A program made the position numbers and the translations under genes. The notes under the pieces were generated by a model. It was not told where the DNA came from. It ran no database searches and saw only the letters and a program-made list of their open reading frames with translations. Below, one piece after another: positions 1-7,966 of a DNA stretch of 58,991 bases; position 1 is the stretch's first letter, and every line of letters starts with the position of its first letter. Source of the DNA: Microcaldota archaeon (GTDB lineage Archaea > Micrarchaeota > Micrarchaeia > Micrarchaeales > Micrarchaeaceae); NCBI GenBank assembly GCA_021807115.1, contig JAKAPJ010000006.1, forward strand, positions 1 through 58,991. Direction: 5' to 3'.

Positions 1-1
1 C

Positions 2-52
2 GGCAACACACCGATGGTCCTGTGGTACAAGATGCGCACAGAGGTTAGATAA
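2..52 (+). CDS. secF: C-terminal end of a membrane protein, probably SecF (partial)
   Basis: The window opens inside a reading frame encoding 16 residues that end MVLWYKMRTEVR, followed by TAA. The stop overlaps the ATG of secD in a TAATG junction, so the two are translationally coupled. SecF is the usual partner immediately upstream of secD in archaea, and a short basic cytoplasmic tail after a last membrane segment fits SecF. The identification rests mainly on position because the body of the gene lies outside the window. Confidence 0.55.
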   Translation, partial: GNTPMVLWYKMRTEVR

Positions 53-1629
53 TGGCAAAAACCATGGAATATCTGAAGGACAGGAGGATAATAACCCTCG
101 TAGTGGTAGTCCTGGCTCTGGGCGTACTGGACCTGCATTACGGGCTGCACTTCGGCATAGAGTTCGTTGGGGGCACGCAGATACCTGTACAGCTGCAGCA
201 CAGCGTTAACATAACAACCATGACCACACTGATATCTGCGCTTGACCAGAGGCTGTCAACCTTCGGGCTGCAGCAGGTCACAATCGAGGGCATAGGGGAC
301 TCAGAACTCTACATAATCATACCAAACGGGACTTCCTCAGAGATAAACCACACAATCAGCCTTATCCAGACGCAGGGAAGGTTCGACGGCATAGTGAACG
401 GCAAGGCTGCGATAAACGGCAGCGGCATAATAAAGAGCAGCATAGGCGCGGTCCCACCGCAGACGTACAACAACACCGTAACGTGGCAGGTGGACTTCTT
501 CATAACGCAGGCGGCAGAGGCACCATTCGAGAAGGCCGTGTTCGGCCAGACCAACCAGCCGCTCTACATGTACCTTGACAGGCCAACAGATGCAGTAATA
601 CTGATAAACTCGTCGGTCCTCGCCTCGCAGCTGAGGGCGAGCAGGCCAGGCGCCGCAATTGCCGCAATGGAGGCGGCACTGAAGTACGGGAACCAGACAA
701 TACCGGTGATGGCGGTTTCTGCCACCGGGGCGTCGGTGAACACCACCGAGAGCTTCTTTGCGGACAACAGCGGCAAGTACAGGAACGTGTTCGCCAGCTA
801 CAACCTGAACCAGACGCTGATAAGCTGGCTGATGGCGCACAACTACACTGTAAGACTTGAAAGCGGAGCCAACATGACCCCGACCTTCACAAGCATCGCA
901 TTCAACGAAAGCGTGGTGAACACATGGCCCATGGTCGGCCTGCTGTCAGCCCCAGTCCTGGCGCCATCCATAACAAACGGCAATGTGAGCAACAGCTACC
1001 AGATAAGCGGCGCCGCGCCGATAAACATGTCGGTAAGACAGCAGCTGGGCTTTGCGACAAACCAGACCAAGTCGATAGCCAGCATATTGAGCGGGGGCGC
1101 TCTTCCGGTTGCCGTAATACCAGGCACCCCGACCACCACCCCGCCTACCCTGGGCAGCCACTTCCTGCTGATAAGCGGGATGACCGCCCTCATCGCAGTC
1201 GTATTCGTGTCCCTGTTCATGGTATTTAGGTACAAGAAGATGTTCCTTGTGGCGCCGATAGTCATAACCACACTGATGGAACTATACATCATAGTGTCCA
1301 TAATAGGGCTCATAGGCACAATCGACCTCTCTGCGGTTGCGGGGATGATAGCCGTAATCGGAACGGGCGTGGACGCGCAGGTCATAATAACAGACGAGAT
1401 AATAGCCAAGAAGGTGAACCTTTCTGCCCAAGCGCTTCTGGGGAAGGCATTCTACATTATATGGGCGGATGCGGCGCTGCTCGTGATAGCCATGATACCG
1501 CTCTTCCTCTCCACCTCTCTGGTGGACGTGATAGGGTTCTCGGAGGCCACGATCTTCGGGGCGCTGCTCAGCGTATTCATAACAAGGCCAGCGTATGGCG
1601 CGATAATAAGCAAGCGCTATGGGGGCTGA
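52..1629 (+). CDS. secD: Protein-export membrane protein SecD
   Basis: SecD, 525 residues, works with SecF next to the SecYE channel and uses the proton or ion gradient to help pull exported proteins out. The first membrane segment is at about residues 13-31 and is followed by the family motif GLHFGIEFVGGTQI. A large extracellular P1 region follows (about 35-365). The last 160 residues hold about five membrane segments with the conserved TGVDAQVIITDEI segment, the SecD equivalent of the RND channel motif. A GAGGTTAG Shine-Dalgarno-like stretch lies just upstream of the ATG. The start overlaps the upstream stop. The extracellular part is rich in Asn-X-Ser/Thr sites. Identification is firm. Confidence 0.93.
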   Translation: MAKTMEYLKDRRIITLVVVVLALGVLDLHYGLHFGIEFVGGTQIPVQLQHSVNITTMTTLISALDQRLSTFGLQQVTIEGIGDSELYIIIPNGTSSEINHTISLIQTQGRFDGIVNGKAAINGSGIIKSSIGAVPPQTYNNTVTWQVDFFITQAAEAPFEKAVFGQTNQPLYMYLDRPTDAVILINSSVLASQLRASRPGAAIAAMEAALKYGNQTIPVMAVSATGASVNTTESFFADNSGKYRNVFASYNLNQTLISWLMAHNYTVRLESGANMTPTFTSIAFNESVVNTWPMVGLLSAPVLAPSITNGNVSNSYQISGAAPINMSVRQQLGFATNQTKSIASILSGGALPVAVIPGTPTTTPPTLGSHFLLISGMTALIAVVFVSLFMVFRYKKMFLVAPIVITTLMELYIIVSIIGLIGTIDLSAVAGMIAVIGTGVDAQVIITDEIIAKKVNLSAQALLGKAFYIIWADAALLVIAMIPLFLSTSLVDVIGFSEATIFGALLSVFITRPAYGAIISKRYGG

Positions 1630-1640
1630 GCATACTTCGG

Positions 1641-2303
1641 GTGATTCGAATCATAAAGTACTGCCCCACCTGCAACAGAAGCAGCGACAAAGTAAGGTTC
1701 GTGGGGGAGATATGTGAGGTGTGCACGGCGGACAGGCTCAGAAAGGACTTCAGGCGCAGGGCCGACGTGGTCCACTGCGAAAGGTGCGGGCGCCTTAAGG
1801 TTCCCGGAGGCTACCTGAAACCAAGCGACCAGTCGATGGCAGCCGCGCTCCAGAAACAGCTATCGGAGAGGAAGTACAAGGTGAGGGTGATATCGTTTGA
1901 CCAGAATGCGGCAAACGTGGAAATTGCGGTAGACGTAGGCGGGGAGGAGGTTAAGTTCGAAATGCGGATCGAGCTTGCTATGACACACCAGATATGCCAG
2001 GACTGCTACAGGAAAAGCTCTGGCTACTTCGAAGCGGTGGTACAAGTACGCGGAGACAGGGAGAGGGTGGAGCGATTCCTTAAGAAATTCGGGACATATG
2101 TAACAAGGAAAGGGGCGTTCATAGGCAAGGTGGACTGGATAGATGGGGGGCTTGACATCTACGTCAGCGACAAGGCGCTGGCGGGAATGTATTTCACGAA
2201 GAACGGAATTTCCTCGGAGAAGTCGTACACGCTTTATGGAGTAAAGAACGGCAGGAAGGTCTACAGGAACACATACCTGATAAGGTATGGCAGAAAGGAC
2301 TGA
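1641..2303 (+). CDS. NMD3-like zinc-binding ribosome-biogenesis protein
   Basis: The product is related to the N-terminal half of NMD3, the adaptor that binds the 60S subunit in eukaryotes and is conserved in archaea. Four CXXC pairs are visible: CPTC near residue 8, CEVC near 29, CERC near 48 and CQDC near 118, spaced as in the NMD3 treble-zinc region. A following VQVRG segment also matches the family. I start at GTG 1641 because the frame upstream lies inside secD and the protein then begins VIRIIKYCPTC. At 220 residues it is much shorter than typical archaeal homologues (about 350), so the C-terminal SH3/OB-like part seems absent. It is 11 bp downstream of secD. Confidence 0.8.
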   Translation: MIRIIKYCPTCNRSSDKVRFVGEICEVCTADRLRKDFRRRADVVHCERCGRLKVPGGYLKPSDQSMAAALQKQLSERKYKVRVISFDQNAANVEIAVDVGGEEVKFEMRIELAMTHQICQDCYRKSSGYFEAVVQVRGDRERVERFLKKFGTYVTRKGAFIGKVDWIDGGLDIYVSDKALAGMYFTKNGISSEKSYTLYGVKNGRKVYRNTYLIRYGRKD

Positions 2304-2305
2304 AC

Positions 2306-2758
2306 TTACGTAGGATAGATGTACACGCAGGGTATTGCCGTGTCGCTCGGGCACGCGTTCTGGGAGCTTACGTTTATGTAATACGACCCTGGCGATGTTA
2401 TGGAGACGAGGTTGCCGCTCACGTTCACGGCGGAATACGCGGTTATATAGCTCGGCCCGGCATTGGTGTTGACCACTATGATGATCTGATGGCCTACGCC
2501 GTTGGAGAGGGTGCCCACGTATATCGCCTTGACGTTGTTGGGCATCTGCAGCGCGGTCAACTGCTTGGCCGGCGGCCCCTGCGAGCCCACGGCCATGGCG
2601 ACGCTTGCCAGCTTGTTCACGACGGCCTGCGCCTCGGTGGTTGACAGCGTGGAGGTGGAGTTTGATATCTGTATGAACGCCAGCACTACGATAGGCAGCA
2701 GTATTATGAGGCCGAATGAGAGCGTTATGAGGAGCTCAAGGCTGGACTGCGCCTTCAT
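2306..2758 (-). CDS. Class III signal peptide (type IV pilin-like) protein
   Basis: A small secreted protein whose N-terminus MKAQSSLELLITLSFG is a textbook archaeal class III signal. Cleavage before the Gln by an EppA-type prepilin peptidase is expected, leaving QSSLE at the head of a hydrophobic assembly helix that runs to about residue 30. The remaining 115 residues are Ser/Thr/Asn rich with glycosylation sequons and two cysteines near the C-terminus. It should assemble into an adhesive or structural filament. I chose the internal ATG at 2758 because it places the QxSxE motif at the usual distance. An ATG at 2794 would add 12 basic residues. It directly follows the CBS protein gene on the same strand. 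Confidence 0.8.
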   Translation of the reverse strand: MKAQSSLELLITLSFGLIILLPIVVLAFIQISNSTSTLSTTEAQAVVNKLASVAMAVGSQGPPAKQLTALQMPNNVKAIYVGTLSNGVGHQIIIVVNTNAGPSYITAYSAVNVSGNLVSITSPGSYYINVSSQNACPSDTAIPCVYIYPT

Positions 2759-2794
2759 AGCCCTGCGACGGATGCAGGAGTGAATGAAACGCAT

Positions 2795-3943
2795 TCATTC
2801 CTCCTCCTCTTCGGCATGGGCGTTGTGGGAAACCCGCCTTATCTCCAGATACAGCTCTTTCTTCTTCTCGACCTCCTTCCTGAGCGTGTCAAGCAGGTCG
2901 CTGAAGGTCCTTTCGAATATGTGCCCGACCACGTGGGCGTCTATGATCCCGCGATTGCCCAGGGACAGCCTGGCGCGCAGCTCATAGGAGTTGGTCTTGA
3001 ACTTCTTTACCTTGATGCTCACAAAGTCCACCTGCGTGTGCCTCATGCCCTCCAAGCGCGACACGAATGACTTGATTGCGCTCCGTATCTCGTCCTCGTA
3101 CTCGTACGTGGTCGAATCTAGGCCGGAGATGAATATCTTGTTCTCCTCTATTCCGGACTTGGCCACGGCGCTTATTATCAGGTCGGACTCCGTCAGTATG
3201 CCCACGGGGCTGCCGCCCTTTGTCACAAGGAGGGAGGATATGTTCCTGTTTATCATCTGCTGGGCGGCTTCCCTGAGCCCCTTGGAATAATCTATGGTCA
3301 CGGGGTTGCGCGTAACTACGCTCTCCACCCTTATGTTGGACGGGTTATACGTGTTGGTCTTCAGTTCCGGTATGCGTTCACTCGACTTTGTGTACTTCTC
3401 GGTGAGGTCGAAGTTCGTCAGCAGCCCGACAAACTTGCCTTTTTCCAGGACAGCCAGACGGTTGATCTTGTTGTGCCTCATGGTTGCCTTGGCCTGTGTC
3501 ACAGTTGCATTGATATCTATTCCTATCAGGGGATTTGTCATCGCTTCCCCTGCAGTGCCGGAGAGTTTGTCAAGAGAGAGCATCGTCTTTATGAGCGTGG
3601 ACCTCTTTAGCACCCCCTTTATCTTCCCGTTCTTTATGTAGGGCAGCGCCTTGGTTCCCGACTTGTAGAAGTAATAGATTACATCGTCTATTGACGCGTT
3701 GTCGGATATGCGCGGCACACGCACCGCGAACCTGCCTGCGGTCTCGTTCTTTGACAGTTTTAGGCTCCTCACATACCTATAGACTGTCTTTGAGTCGATT
3801 ATTCCGGAGTAGCTGTCGTCCCTGTGCACTATGACCGCCTCGTACTTCAGCACGGAGGGTATGACCTTAGTAAGGGGCGTCTTGGAGTCGAAAAGCTCAG
3901 TTTGCGTTATCAGCCCCTCTGGGATACTACTATCGCTAGCCAT
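2795..3943 (-). CDS. Four CBS domains fused to an HPF/RaiA-like domain
   Basis: 382 residues. Residues about 10-265 form four CBS repeats (two Bateman modules, adenine-nucleotide sensors), recognisable from repeated segments such as NRLAVLEKGKFVGLLTNFDL and SSLLVTKGGSPVGILTESDL. Residues about 285-365 resemble the ribosome hibernation factor HPF/RaiA fold: a beta strand beginning VDFVSIKVKK, a second ELRARLSLG, then a helix with DLLDTLRKEVEKKK. The tail is acidic (EEEEE). The inferred role is a ribosome-silencing or ribosome-protecting factor controlled by cellular energy charge. The CBS part is certain. The HPF assignment is from pattern only. A TATA box close to the ATG suggests a nearly leaderless mRNA. 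Confidence 0.82.
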   Translation of the reverse strand: MASDSSIPEGLITQTELFDSKTPLTKVIPSVLKYEAVIVHRDDSYSGIIDSKTVYRYVRSLKLSKNETAGRFAVRVPRISDNASIDDVIYYFYKSGTKALPYIKNGKIKGVLKRSTLIKTMLSLDKLSGTAGEAMTNPLIGIDINATVTQAKATMRHNKINRLAVLEKGKFVGLLTNFDLTEKYTKSSERIPELKTNTYNPSNIRVESVVTRNPVTIDYSKGLREAAQQMINRNISSLLVTKGGSPVGILTESDLIISAVAKSGIEENKIFISGLDSTTYEYEDEIRSAIKSFVSRLEGMRHTQVDFVSIKVKKFKTNSYELRARLSLGNRGIIDAHVVGHIFERTFSDLLDTLRKEVEKKKELYLEIRRVSHNAHAEEEEE

Positions 3944-3967
3944 CTATTGCACCTGCATGATTTAATC

Positions 3968-3977
3968 AATATAATTT
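3968..3977 (-). promoter_or_regulatory. TATA box for the CBS-HPF gene
   Basis: On the minus strand AAATTATATTG lies about 29 bp upstream of the ATG at 3943. Archaeal transcription starts about 25 bp downstream of TATA, so the message would have almost no leader. It is back to back with the tRNA-Cys promoter. Confidence 0.5.
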
Positions 3978-3987
3978 GACAAGAAAA

Positions 3988-3996
3988 CTTTAAATA
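3988..3996 (+). promoter_or_regulatory. TATA box for tRNA-Cys
   Basis: CTTTAAATA is centred about 30 bp before the first base of the tRNA, the usual archaeal spacing for a promoter that starts transcription at or near the mature 5' end. Confidence 0.6.
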
Positions 3997-4021
3997 CTAA
4001 CGAATGCAACTTATAACCCGT

Positions 4022-4123
4022 GCCAGGATGGCAGATAGGCCATGCGTCCGCCTGCAGAGCGGAAAAGAGGGGTTCGATTTGTTTTAACCGCGTCGGTTGG
4101 GCACGATAATCCCCTTCCTGGCT
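4022..4123 (+). tRNA. tRNA-Cys (GCA) with an intron in the T-loop
   Basis: The acceptor arms GCCAGGA (4022-4028) and TCCTGGC (4116-4122) pair perfectly, and the discriminator is T, the identity base of tRNA-Cys. The anticodon stem TCCGC/GCGGA encloses loop CTGCAGA with anticodon GCA (4054-4056). The D-arm has GCA/TGC and the GG pair. T-stem halves AGGGG (4068-4072) and CCCCT (4111-4115) are separated by 38 nt instead of 7, while the 5' side still reads TTCGA as in a T-loop. An insertion of 31 nt therefore sits around positions 59-60. CCA is not encoded. Without allowing for the intron the 3' half looks degenerate and could be missed. Confidence 0.88.
4078..4108 (+). other. 31-nt non-canonical tRNA intron (position about 59/60)
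   Basis: The insertion contains AACCG-CGT-CGGTT (4086-4098), a perfect hairpin that can be lengthened by three U-G pairs, consistent with a bulge-helix-bulge intron cut by the archaeal splicing endonuclease. Splice sites are ambiguous by up to two bases (4078-4108, 4079-4109 or 4080-4110), all leaving a seven-base T-loop beginning TTCGA. Confidence 0.75.
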
Positions 4124-4155
4124 CTTTCGGTAATACAAGGCGGGCCGCGCACGTG

Positions 4156-4608
4156 CTATACGTCGAGCACTACGCTTGCGCTGAAGCCGCCATTGTCACT
4201 TGACAGCTTCATATCGAAGCGCGACACGCCCTTCACGTCGAACTTGGCAAGGTCAGGATCCTTGCCCCTGCACAGTACATATGCGCTGAATCGGTAGCTG
4301 CCGTCCTTCTCCTTTATTGACACTGATTCGACGTCGTACGCGAACATCCCTTCCGCATCGGCATTGGAGAGCGCGTCCTGCAGCACACGCCATAGAAGCT
4401 CCTCCATATCAGGCGCCGCATCGGCTATTTTTATCCTTTTTGTGCGCGATTTTGAAGCTGACAGTTTATCGGTGTCTGAAATCACGTTGAACATGGCAAG
4501 CAGCGAGTTTGCAAATGCCTCCTCCTTGGTCTTCCCGAACGCGACGAACTCTATGTCGGCCGTGTGGTCCAAGTAGCGGTACTTTTTTCCTGATGTGGAG
4601 CTGCTCAT
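4156..4608 (-). CDS. Archease
   Basis: Archease, 150 residues, activates the RtcB RNA ligase that joins tRNA exons after intron removal. The diagnostic N-terminal motif YLDHTADIEFVAFG is at residues 11-24, with a conserved acidic metal site. The C-terminal segment has the expected GVSRFDMKLS pattern, and the protein ends in VVLDV, whose C-terminal Asp is typical of the family metal site. Length matches the family. It lies next to a tRNA gene that needs splicing, which fits the role although co-regulation is not shown. A TATA box about 28 bp from the ATG suggests a leaderless message. Confidence 0.92.
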   Translation of the reverse strand: MSSSTSGKKYRYLDHTADIEFVAFGKTKEEAFANSLLAMFNVISDTDKLSASKSRTKRIKIADAAPDMEELLWRVLQDALSNADAEGMFAYDVESVSIKEKDGSYRFSAYVLCRGKDPDLAKFDVKGVSRFDMKLSSDNGGFSASVVLDV

Positions 4609-4631
4609 AGTTCGAGATTCGCTACGCTAGC

Positions 4632-4641
4632 TTATAAATCT
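4632..4641 (-). promoter_or_regulatory. TATA box for archease
   Basis: GATTTATAAG on the minus strand is centred about 28 bp upstream of the archease ATG at 4608, which predicts leaderless or nearly leaderless transcription. Confidence 0.5.
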
Positions 4642-4749
4642 TAACTAATAATAGGTAACTGTCCTGTGAAGAAGAGAGTAACTACTGACAAATGATGACA
4701 CCCATATCGGCTGAGGACCTTATGCTATGCGCAACGCCGCCGTGATGCA

Positions 4750-5733
4750 GTGAAGTTCGAATTTAGCGCCGGCACCGTGGTGTACCGCTACCGGGGAGGC
4801 AGGCGCATGTTCCTATTCCTCAAGAGGCAGGAGGGCTGGCTTGACGCCCCTAAAGGACATATAGAGAAGGGCGAGAATGCGCTGGAGGCCGCAATAAGGG
4901 AGACGAGAGAAGAGGCAGGCCTGAGGGTGGAACCAGACCCGGATTTCAGGCGTAGGATAGAGTACTGGTTCGTGAGGGACGGGGAGAGGATAAAGAAATC
5001 TGTAACTTTTTTCCTCGCGAAACCTGGCGCAGGCGCGCGAATTAAGGTGTCGCAGGAGCACGTCGGCTACGAATGGCTAGATATGGATGCAGCGATGCGC
5101 AAGATCAGCTTCGCGGACCAGAGAGAGGCTCTGGTGGCCGCAGATTCGTTCATAAGCAGGCGCGAGGCGGTCGATAGGGTAAACAGCGAATACCGCAGGC
5201 TGCCTGGCCGCGGCGCGGGATGGAAGCTCAGCAGGAGGTTCGTACCTGGTGATGGCCCGGTTGACGCGGAGGTCATGATAATAGGGCAGGCACCCGGCGC
5301 CAAGGAGGACCAGACAGGCAAGCCATTCGTCGGCGTATCCGGAAGGCTGCTGGACAAACTCATCGAAAGGGCGGGTCTTCGGCGCGATGATGTTTACATA
5401 ACAAGTGTGGTACAATTCTTCCCGCCAAGGAACAGGGCGCCCACCCCGGCCGAGGTGAGCATGTGCATGCCGTTTCTAGAGCGGCAGGTTCGGATAATAA
5501 GGCCCAAGATTATAGTTACGGTCGGCAACTTCCCTTCGCAGGCAGTGGCAGGGATTGGAAGCGTATTGAAGAGCCACGGCACCGTGATGAAGAGCGAACG
5601 CTTCGGATGCTATGTATTCATAACGCTGCATCCCGCTGCCGCAGTAAGGATGAAGAAGCATCTTCCAGTTATAGAGGGGGACTTCACCCGACTCGCCAGG
5701 GTCTTAAAAGACATTGTCAGGAAAGGAGTATAA
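4750..5733 (+). CDS. Nudix hydrolase fused to a family 4-like uracil-DNA glycosylase
   Basis: The first ~135 residues are a Nudix domain with a full box GHIEKGENALEAAIRE followed by TREEAGL, matching GX5EX7REUXEEXGU, as in dinucleoside-polyphosphate or dNTP-cleaning enzymes. Residues about 160-327 are a UDG superfamily domain (COG1573): GQAPGAKEDQTGKPFVGVSG as motif 1, the ITSVVQFFPPRNRAPTP segment, and LHPAAAVR as the histidine motif. The usual motif 1 GE(A/G)PG is GQAPG here. Of the four iron-sulfur cysteines of family 4 enzymes only the last (in SMCMPF) remains: the N-terminal CXXC is gone and the LKC position is VQF. A combined pool-cleaning and base-excision role is inferred. The start is GTG at 4750. 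Confidence 0.85.
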   Translation: MKFEFSAGTVVYRYRGGRRMFLFLKRQEGWLDAPKGHIEKGENALEAAIRETREEAGLRVEPDPDFRRRIEYWFVRDGERIKKSVTFFLAKPGAGARIKVSQEHVGYEWLDMDAAMRKISFADQREALVAADSFISRREAVDRVNSEYRRLPGRGAGWKLSRRFVPGDGPVDAEVMIIGQAPGAKEDQTGKPFVGVSGRLLDKLIERAGLRRDDVYITSVVQFFPPRNRAPTPAEVSMCMPFLERQVRIIRPKIIVTVGNFPSQAVAGIGSVLKSHGTVMKSERFGCYVFITLHPAAAVRMKKHLPVIEGDFTRLARVLKDIVRKGV

Positions 5734-5758
5734 TCTCGCGCAGCGTGGCGCTTGCAGG

Positions 5759-7186
5759 TCACTTTCTGTCCCTCTTCTCCATAGGGAACAGTATAACCTC
5801 CTTTATGGATGCCTTGTCGGTTACCAGCATCATGAGCCTGTCTATCCCCATCCCTAGCCCACCGGTGGGCGGCATGCCGTACTCCATGGCCTCTATGAAG
5901 TCCATGTCAAGCGGCTCTGCCTCCTTGTCCCCTTCATTGCTCTTAACCGCCTCAGCCTCGAAGTTCCTCCGCTGTATGACGGGATTCTGCAGCTCTGAAT
6001 ACGCGTTGGAGAGCTCGACGCCGTTCACGTATAGCTCGAAGCGCTCCACGAGTTTTGGGGCGCCCCTCTTGGGCCGTGTAAGCGGGGACGTCTCCGCCGG
6101 AAAGTCCACGACGAAGGTCGGCTGCACGAGGCCTGGCTGTACAAGGACCTCGAGGAGCTTGTTGTATGCATGCGCGCGGTTGCGTTTCCCCTTCTCGAAC
6201 CTTATGCCGCACGCTTCGGCGAGCTTGAACAGCTCCTCGTCGTCCAAGGCAAGCACATCCTTCCCTACCTTTTCATTTATGCTGCCGATGAAGCTGATCC
6301 GCCTGAACGGCGGCTTCATGCTTATGTTCTTGCCCTGGTATACCAGCTCTTCCGTGCCGTTCAGTTGGCGTACCACATGTGCGAGCAGTTCCTCGTTAAG
6401 CCGCATCATTTCATTGTAGTCAGCGTACGCCTGGTACCACTCTATCATTGTAAACTCGGGGCTGTGGGTTGTGTCCAGATCCTCATTCCGAAATGCCTTG
6501 TATATCTCATAGACGCGCTCAAGCCCCCCTATGATGAGGCGCTTGAGGTACAGCTCGTTGGATATCCTGAGGTAATCCTCCTCTCCGAGGGTGTTGACGT
6601 GGGTCTTGAAAGGCTCCGCATCTGCGCCGCCGTAGAGCGGCTGTATCACCGGCGTCTCGAACTCTACAAATCCCCTTTCATCAAGGAATCTCTGTATGAG
6701 CCTTATGACTGTGGAGCGTTTCAGAAATATGTCCCTTACCTCTGGATTCATGACCAGATCCAGATGCCTCTTCCTATACCGTATCTCGACGTTCTGCAGG
6801 CCGTGCCACTTGTCTGGAAGTGGGCGCATTGCCTTGGCAAGCTGCACGAACGTTTTCACCTTTACACTTATCTCACCCACCGAGGTCTTGAATATTGTAC
6901 CGCTCACGCCCACCATGTCACCGGGGTTGTACGCCTTTGCCGCCGCGAAGCTGGCCTCGCCAAGTGCCATGTACTCGAAATACGCCTGTATCTTCCCAGT
7001 AGAGTCCAGGATGTCTATGAACACGAGCTTCCCCGCCTTCCTGACGGCTGTGACCCTGCCGGCAACGGAAACCTCCTTCCCCTCCCATTCCGTGTAGCCC
7101 TTCTTTATCTGGGCGGCCTTTGCATTCACCGCGTAAGTGTACGGCATGCCTGCTATGACGTCGCTTATATCGCTAGTTTCTGCCAT
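5759..7186 (-). CDS. lysS: Lysyl-tRNA synthetase, class II
   Basis: 475 residues, charges tRNA-Lys. The N-terminal OB-fold anticodon-binding domain (about 40-145) includes VSVAGRVTAVRKAGKLVFID. The catalytic core shows class II motif 2 as YKAFRNEDLDTTHSPEFTM and motif 3 as GGLGMGIDRLMMLVTD near the C-terminus, followed by the family ending EVILFPM. It is the bacterial/eukaryal/crenarchaeal class II form rather than the class I LysRS found in many euryarchaea. Length is normal. It is convergent with the Nudix-UDG gene (25 bp apart). Confidence 0.95.
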   Translation of the reverse strand: MAETSDISDVIAGMPYTYAVNAKAAQIKKGYTEWEGKEVSVAGRVTAVRKAGKLVFIDILDSTGKIQAYFEYMALGEASFAAAKAYNPGDMVGVSGTIFKTSVGEISVKVKTFVQLAKAMRPLPDKWHGLQNVEIRYRKRHLDLVMNPEVRDIFLKRSTVIRLIQRFLDERGFVEFETPVIQPLYGGADAEPFKTHVNTLGEEDYLRISNELYLKRLIIGGLERVYEIYKAFRNEDLDTTHSPEFTMIEWYQAYADYNEMMRLNEELLAHVVRQLNGTEELVYQGKNISMKPPFRRISFIGSINEKVGKDVLALDDEELFKLAEACGIRFEKGKRNRAHAYNKLLEVLVQPGLVQPTFVVDFPAETSPLTRPKRGAPKLVERFELYVNGVELSNAYSELQNPVIQRRNFEAEAVKSNEGDKEAEPLDMDFIEAMEYGMPPTGGLGMGIDRLMMLVTDKASIKEVILFPMEKRDRK

Positions 7187-7226
7187 CTTTATACCCTTGT
7201 GGTTAGGTATAGCTTATTTGGAAATG

Positions 7227-7234
7227 TATATATA
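7227..7234 (-). promoter_or_regulatory. TATA box for lysS
   Basis: TATATATA lies about 44 bp upstream of the lysS ATG at 7186, giving an expected short leader of about 15-20 nt. Confidence 0.5.
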
Positions 7235-7274
7235 GGATTTGTACCGCAGCGGCTGGGCTGGCATGGTAAAGGTA

Positions 7275-7313
7275 GAGGGCCTGCCAAACGGGGAAGGTTT
7301 TGTGCAGGCCCTC
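7275..7313 (-). terminator. Long inverted repeat, possible terminator or leader hairpin
   Basis: GAGGGCCTGC (7275-7284) and GCAGGCCCTC (7304-7313) form a perfect 10-bp stem with a 19-nt loop that can pair further (CAAA with TTTG). It follows the stop of the winged-helix gene and precedes the lysS promoter. There is no strong T-run after it, so termination is only a guess. Confidence 0.4.
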
Positions 7314-7339
7314 AGTTTCTTGCTGTGGGGGTGATACAA

Positions 7340-7948
7340 TCAGTGTAATTCCGACTCCGGCGGGCTTACCAGGTGTATCTGCTTTACCGCGTTGCCGGCG
7401 CTGTACTTGTAGTATACCTTGTGGCCAAGCTGCTTGCGCTCCAGTACTTCCTCCTTGTAGAGCCTGTTCAGCCTGGTGGATGCAGCATTTCGGCCTCTGT
7501 AGCCCATGAGTTTCTTTATGTCGTCCGCGCATGTCCAGCCATTGCGGTCTATGAACTGCACGATCTTTGTATCCAACTGGGACAGGGGCACTTCCTTGTG
7601 TTCAGGGTAACTGCCAGCCGCAGCACCATGGGTAGCTTGCGGCAGATCCTCTTCTGGATCTGCCTCTTGCACCCCCACCTCTAGCCTTGCAAACTGGTCG
7701 CTCAGTTTGTTTACGGCATCGCGGGTTTTCTTGTTCTCGTCCATGACGAGCTGTAGGATTTTCAAAAGAGCGGAGCTGGTCTGCACCGCACTTTCGTCTT
7801 CCTCTGTAGGTCGTGTACTGGTTTCCTTGCCCTTGCGAGCCTTTATCCTCTTCAACTTGGAAGAGAGCCGCTCGCTGTTCGTCTTAAGTATCTCTAGCTC
7901 CTTCTTCATGGAAAGCAGCTCATTAGCCTTGTTGTCCTTCATAAACAT
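7340..7948 (-). CDS. Coiled-coil winged-helix DNA-binding protein
   Basis: About 200 residues. The N-terminal ~55 residues are a charged heptad-like coiled coil, followed by an acidic linker. Residues about 125-200 form a winged helix-turn-helix: LDTKIVQFIDRNGWTCADDI, then a recognition helix with RGRNAASTRLNRLYKEEV, then a wing with KQLGHKVYYKYS. It is probably a dimeric transcription regulator, target unknown. ATGs at 7948 or 7942 or GTG at 7960 could be the start. Its own upstream region carries three evenly spaced TCATG repeats, suggesting autoregulation. Confidence 0.75.
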   Translation of the reverse strand: MFMKDNKANELLSMKKELEILKTNSERLSSKLKRIKARKGKETSTRPTEEDESAVQTSSALLKILQLVMDENKKTRDAVNKLSDQFARLEVGVQEADPEEDLPQATHGAAAGSYPEHKEVPLSQLDTKIVQFIDRNGWTCADDIKKLMGYRGRNAASTRLNRLYKEEVLERKQLGHKVYYKYSAGNAVKQIHLVSPPESELH

Positions 7949-7966
7949 CAACAGGTTCACAATCCT

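Noticed and set aside
1461-1640. Upstream extension of the NMD3 frame
   Set aside because: It lies inside secD in another frame and encodes Arg/Gly-rich sequence. The zinc-binding protein starts cleanly at GTG 1641.
6170-7348. 392-residue plus-strand frame
   Set aside because: Lies wholly across the lysS gene on the other strand, whose class II motifs are unmistakable.
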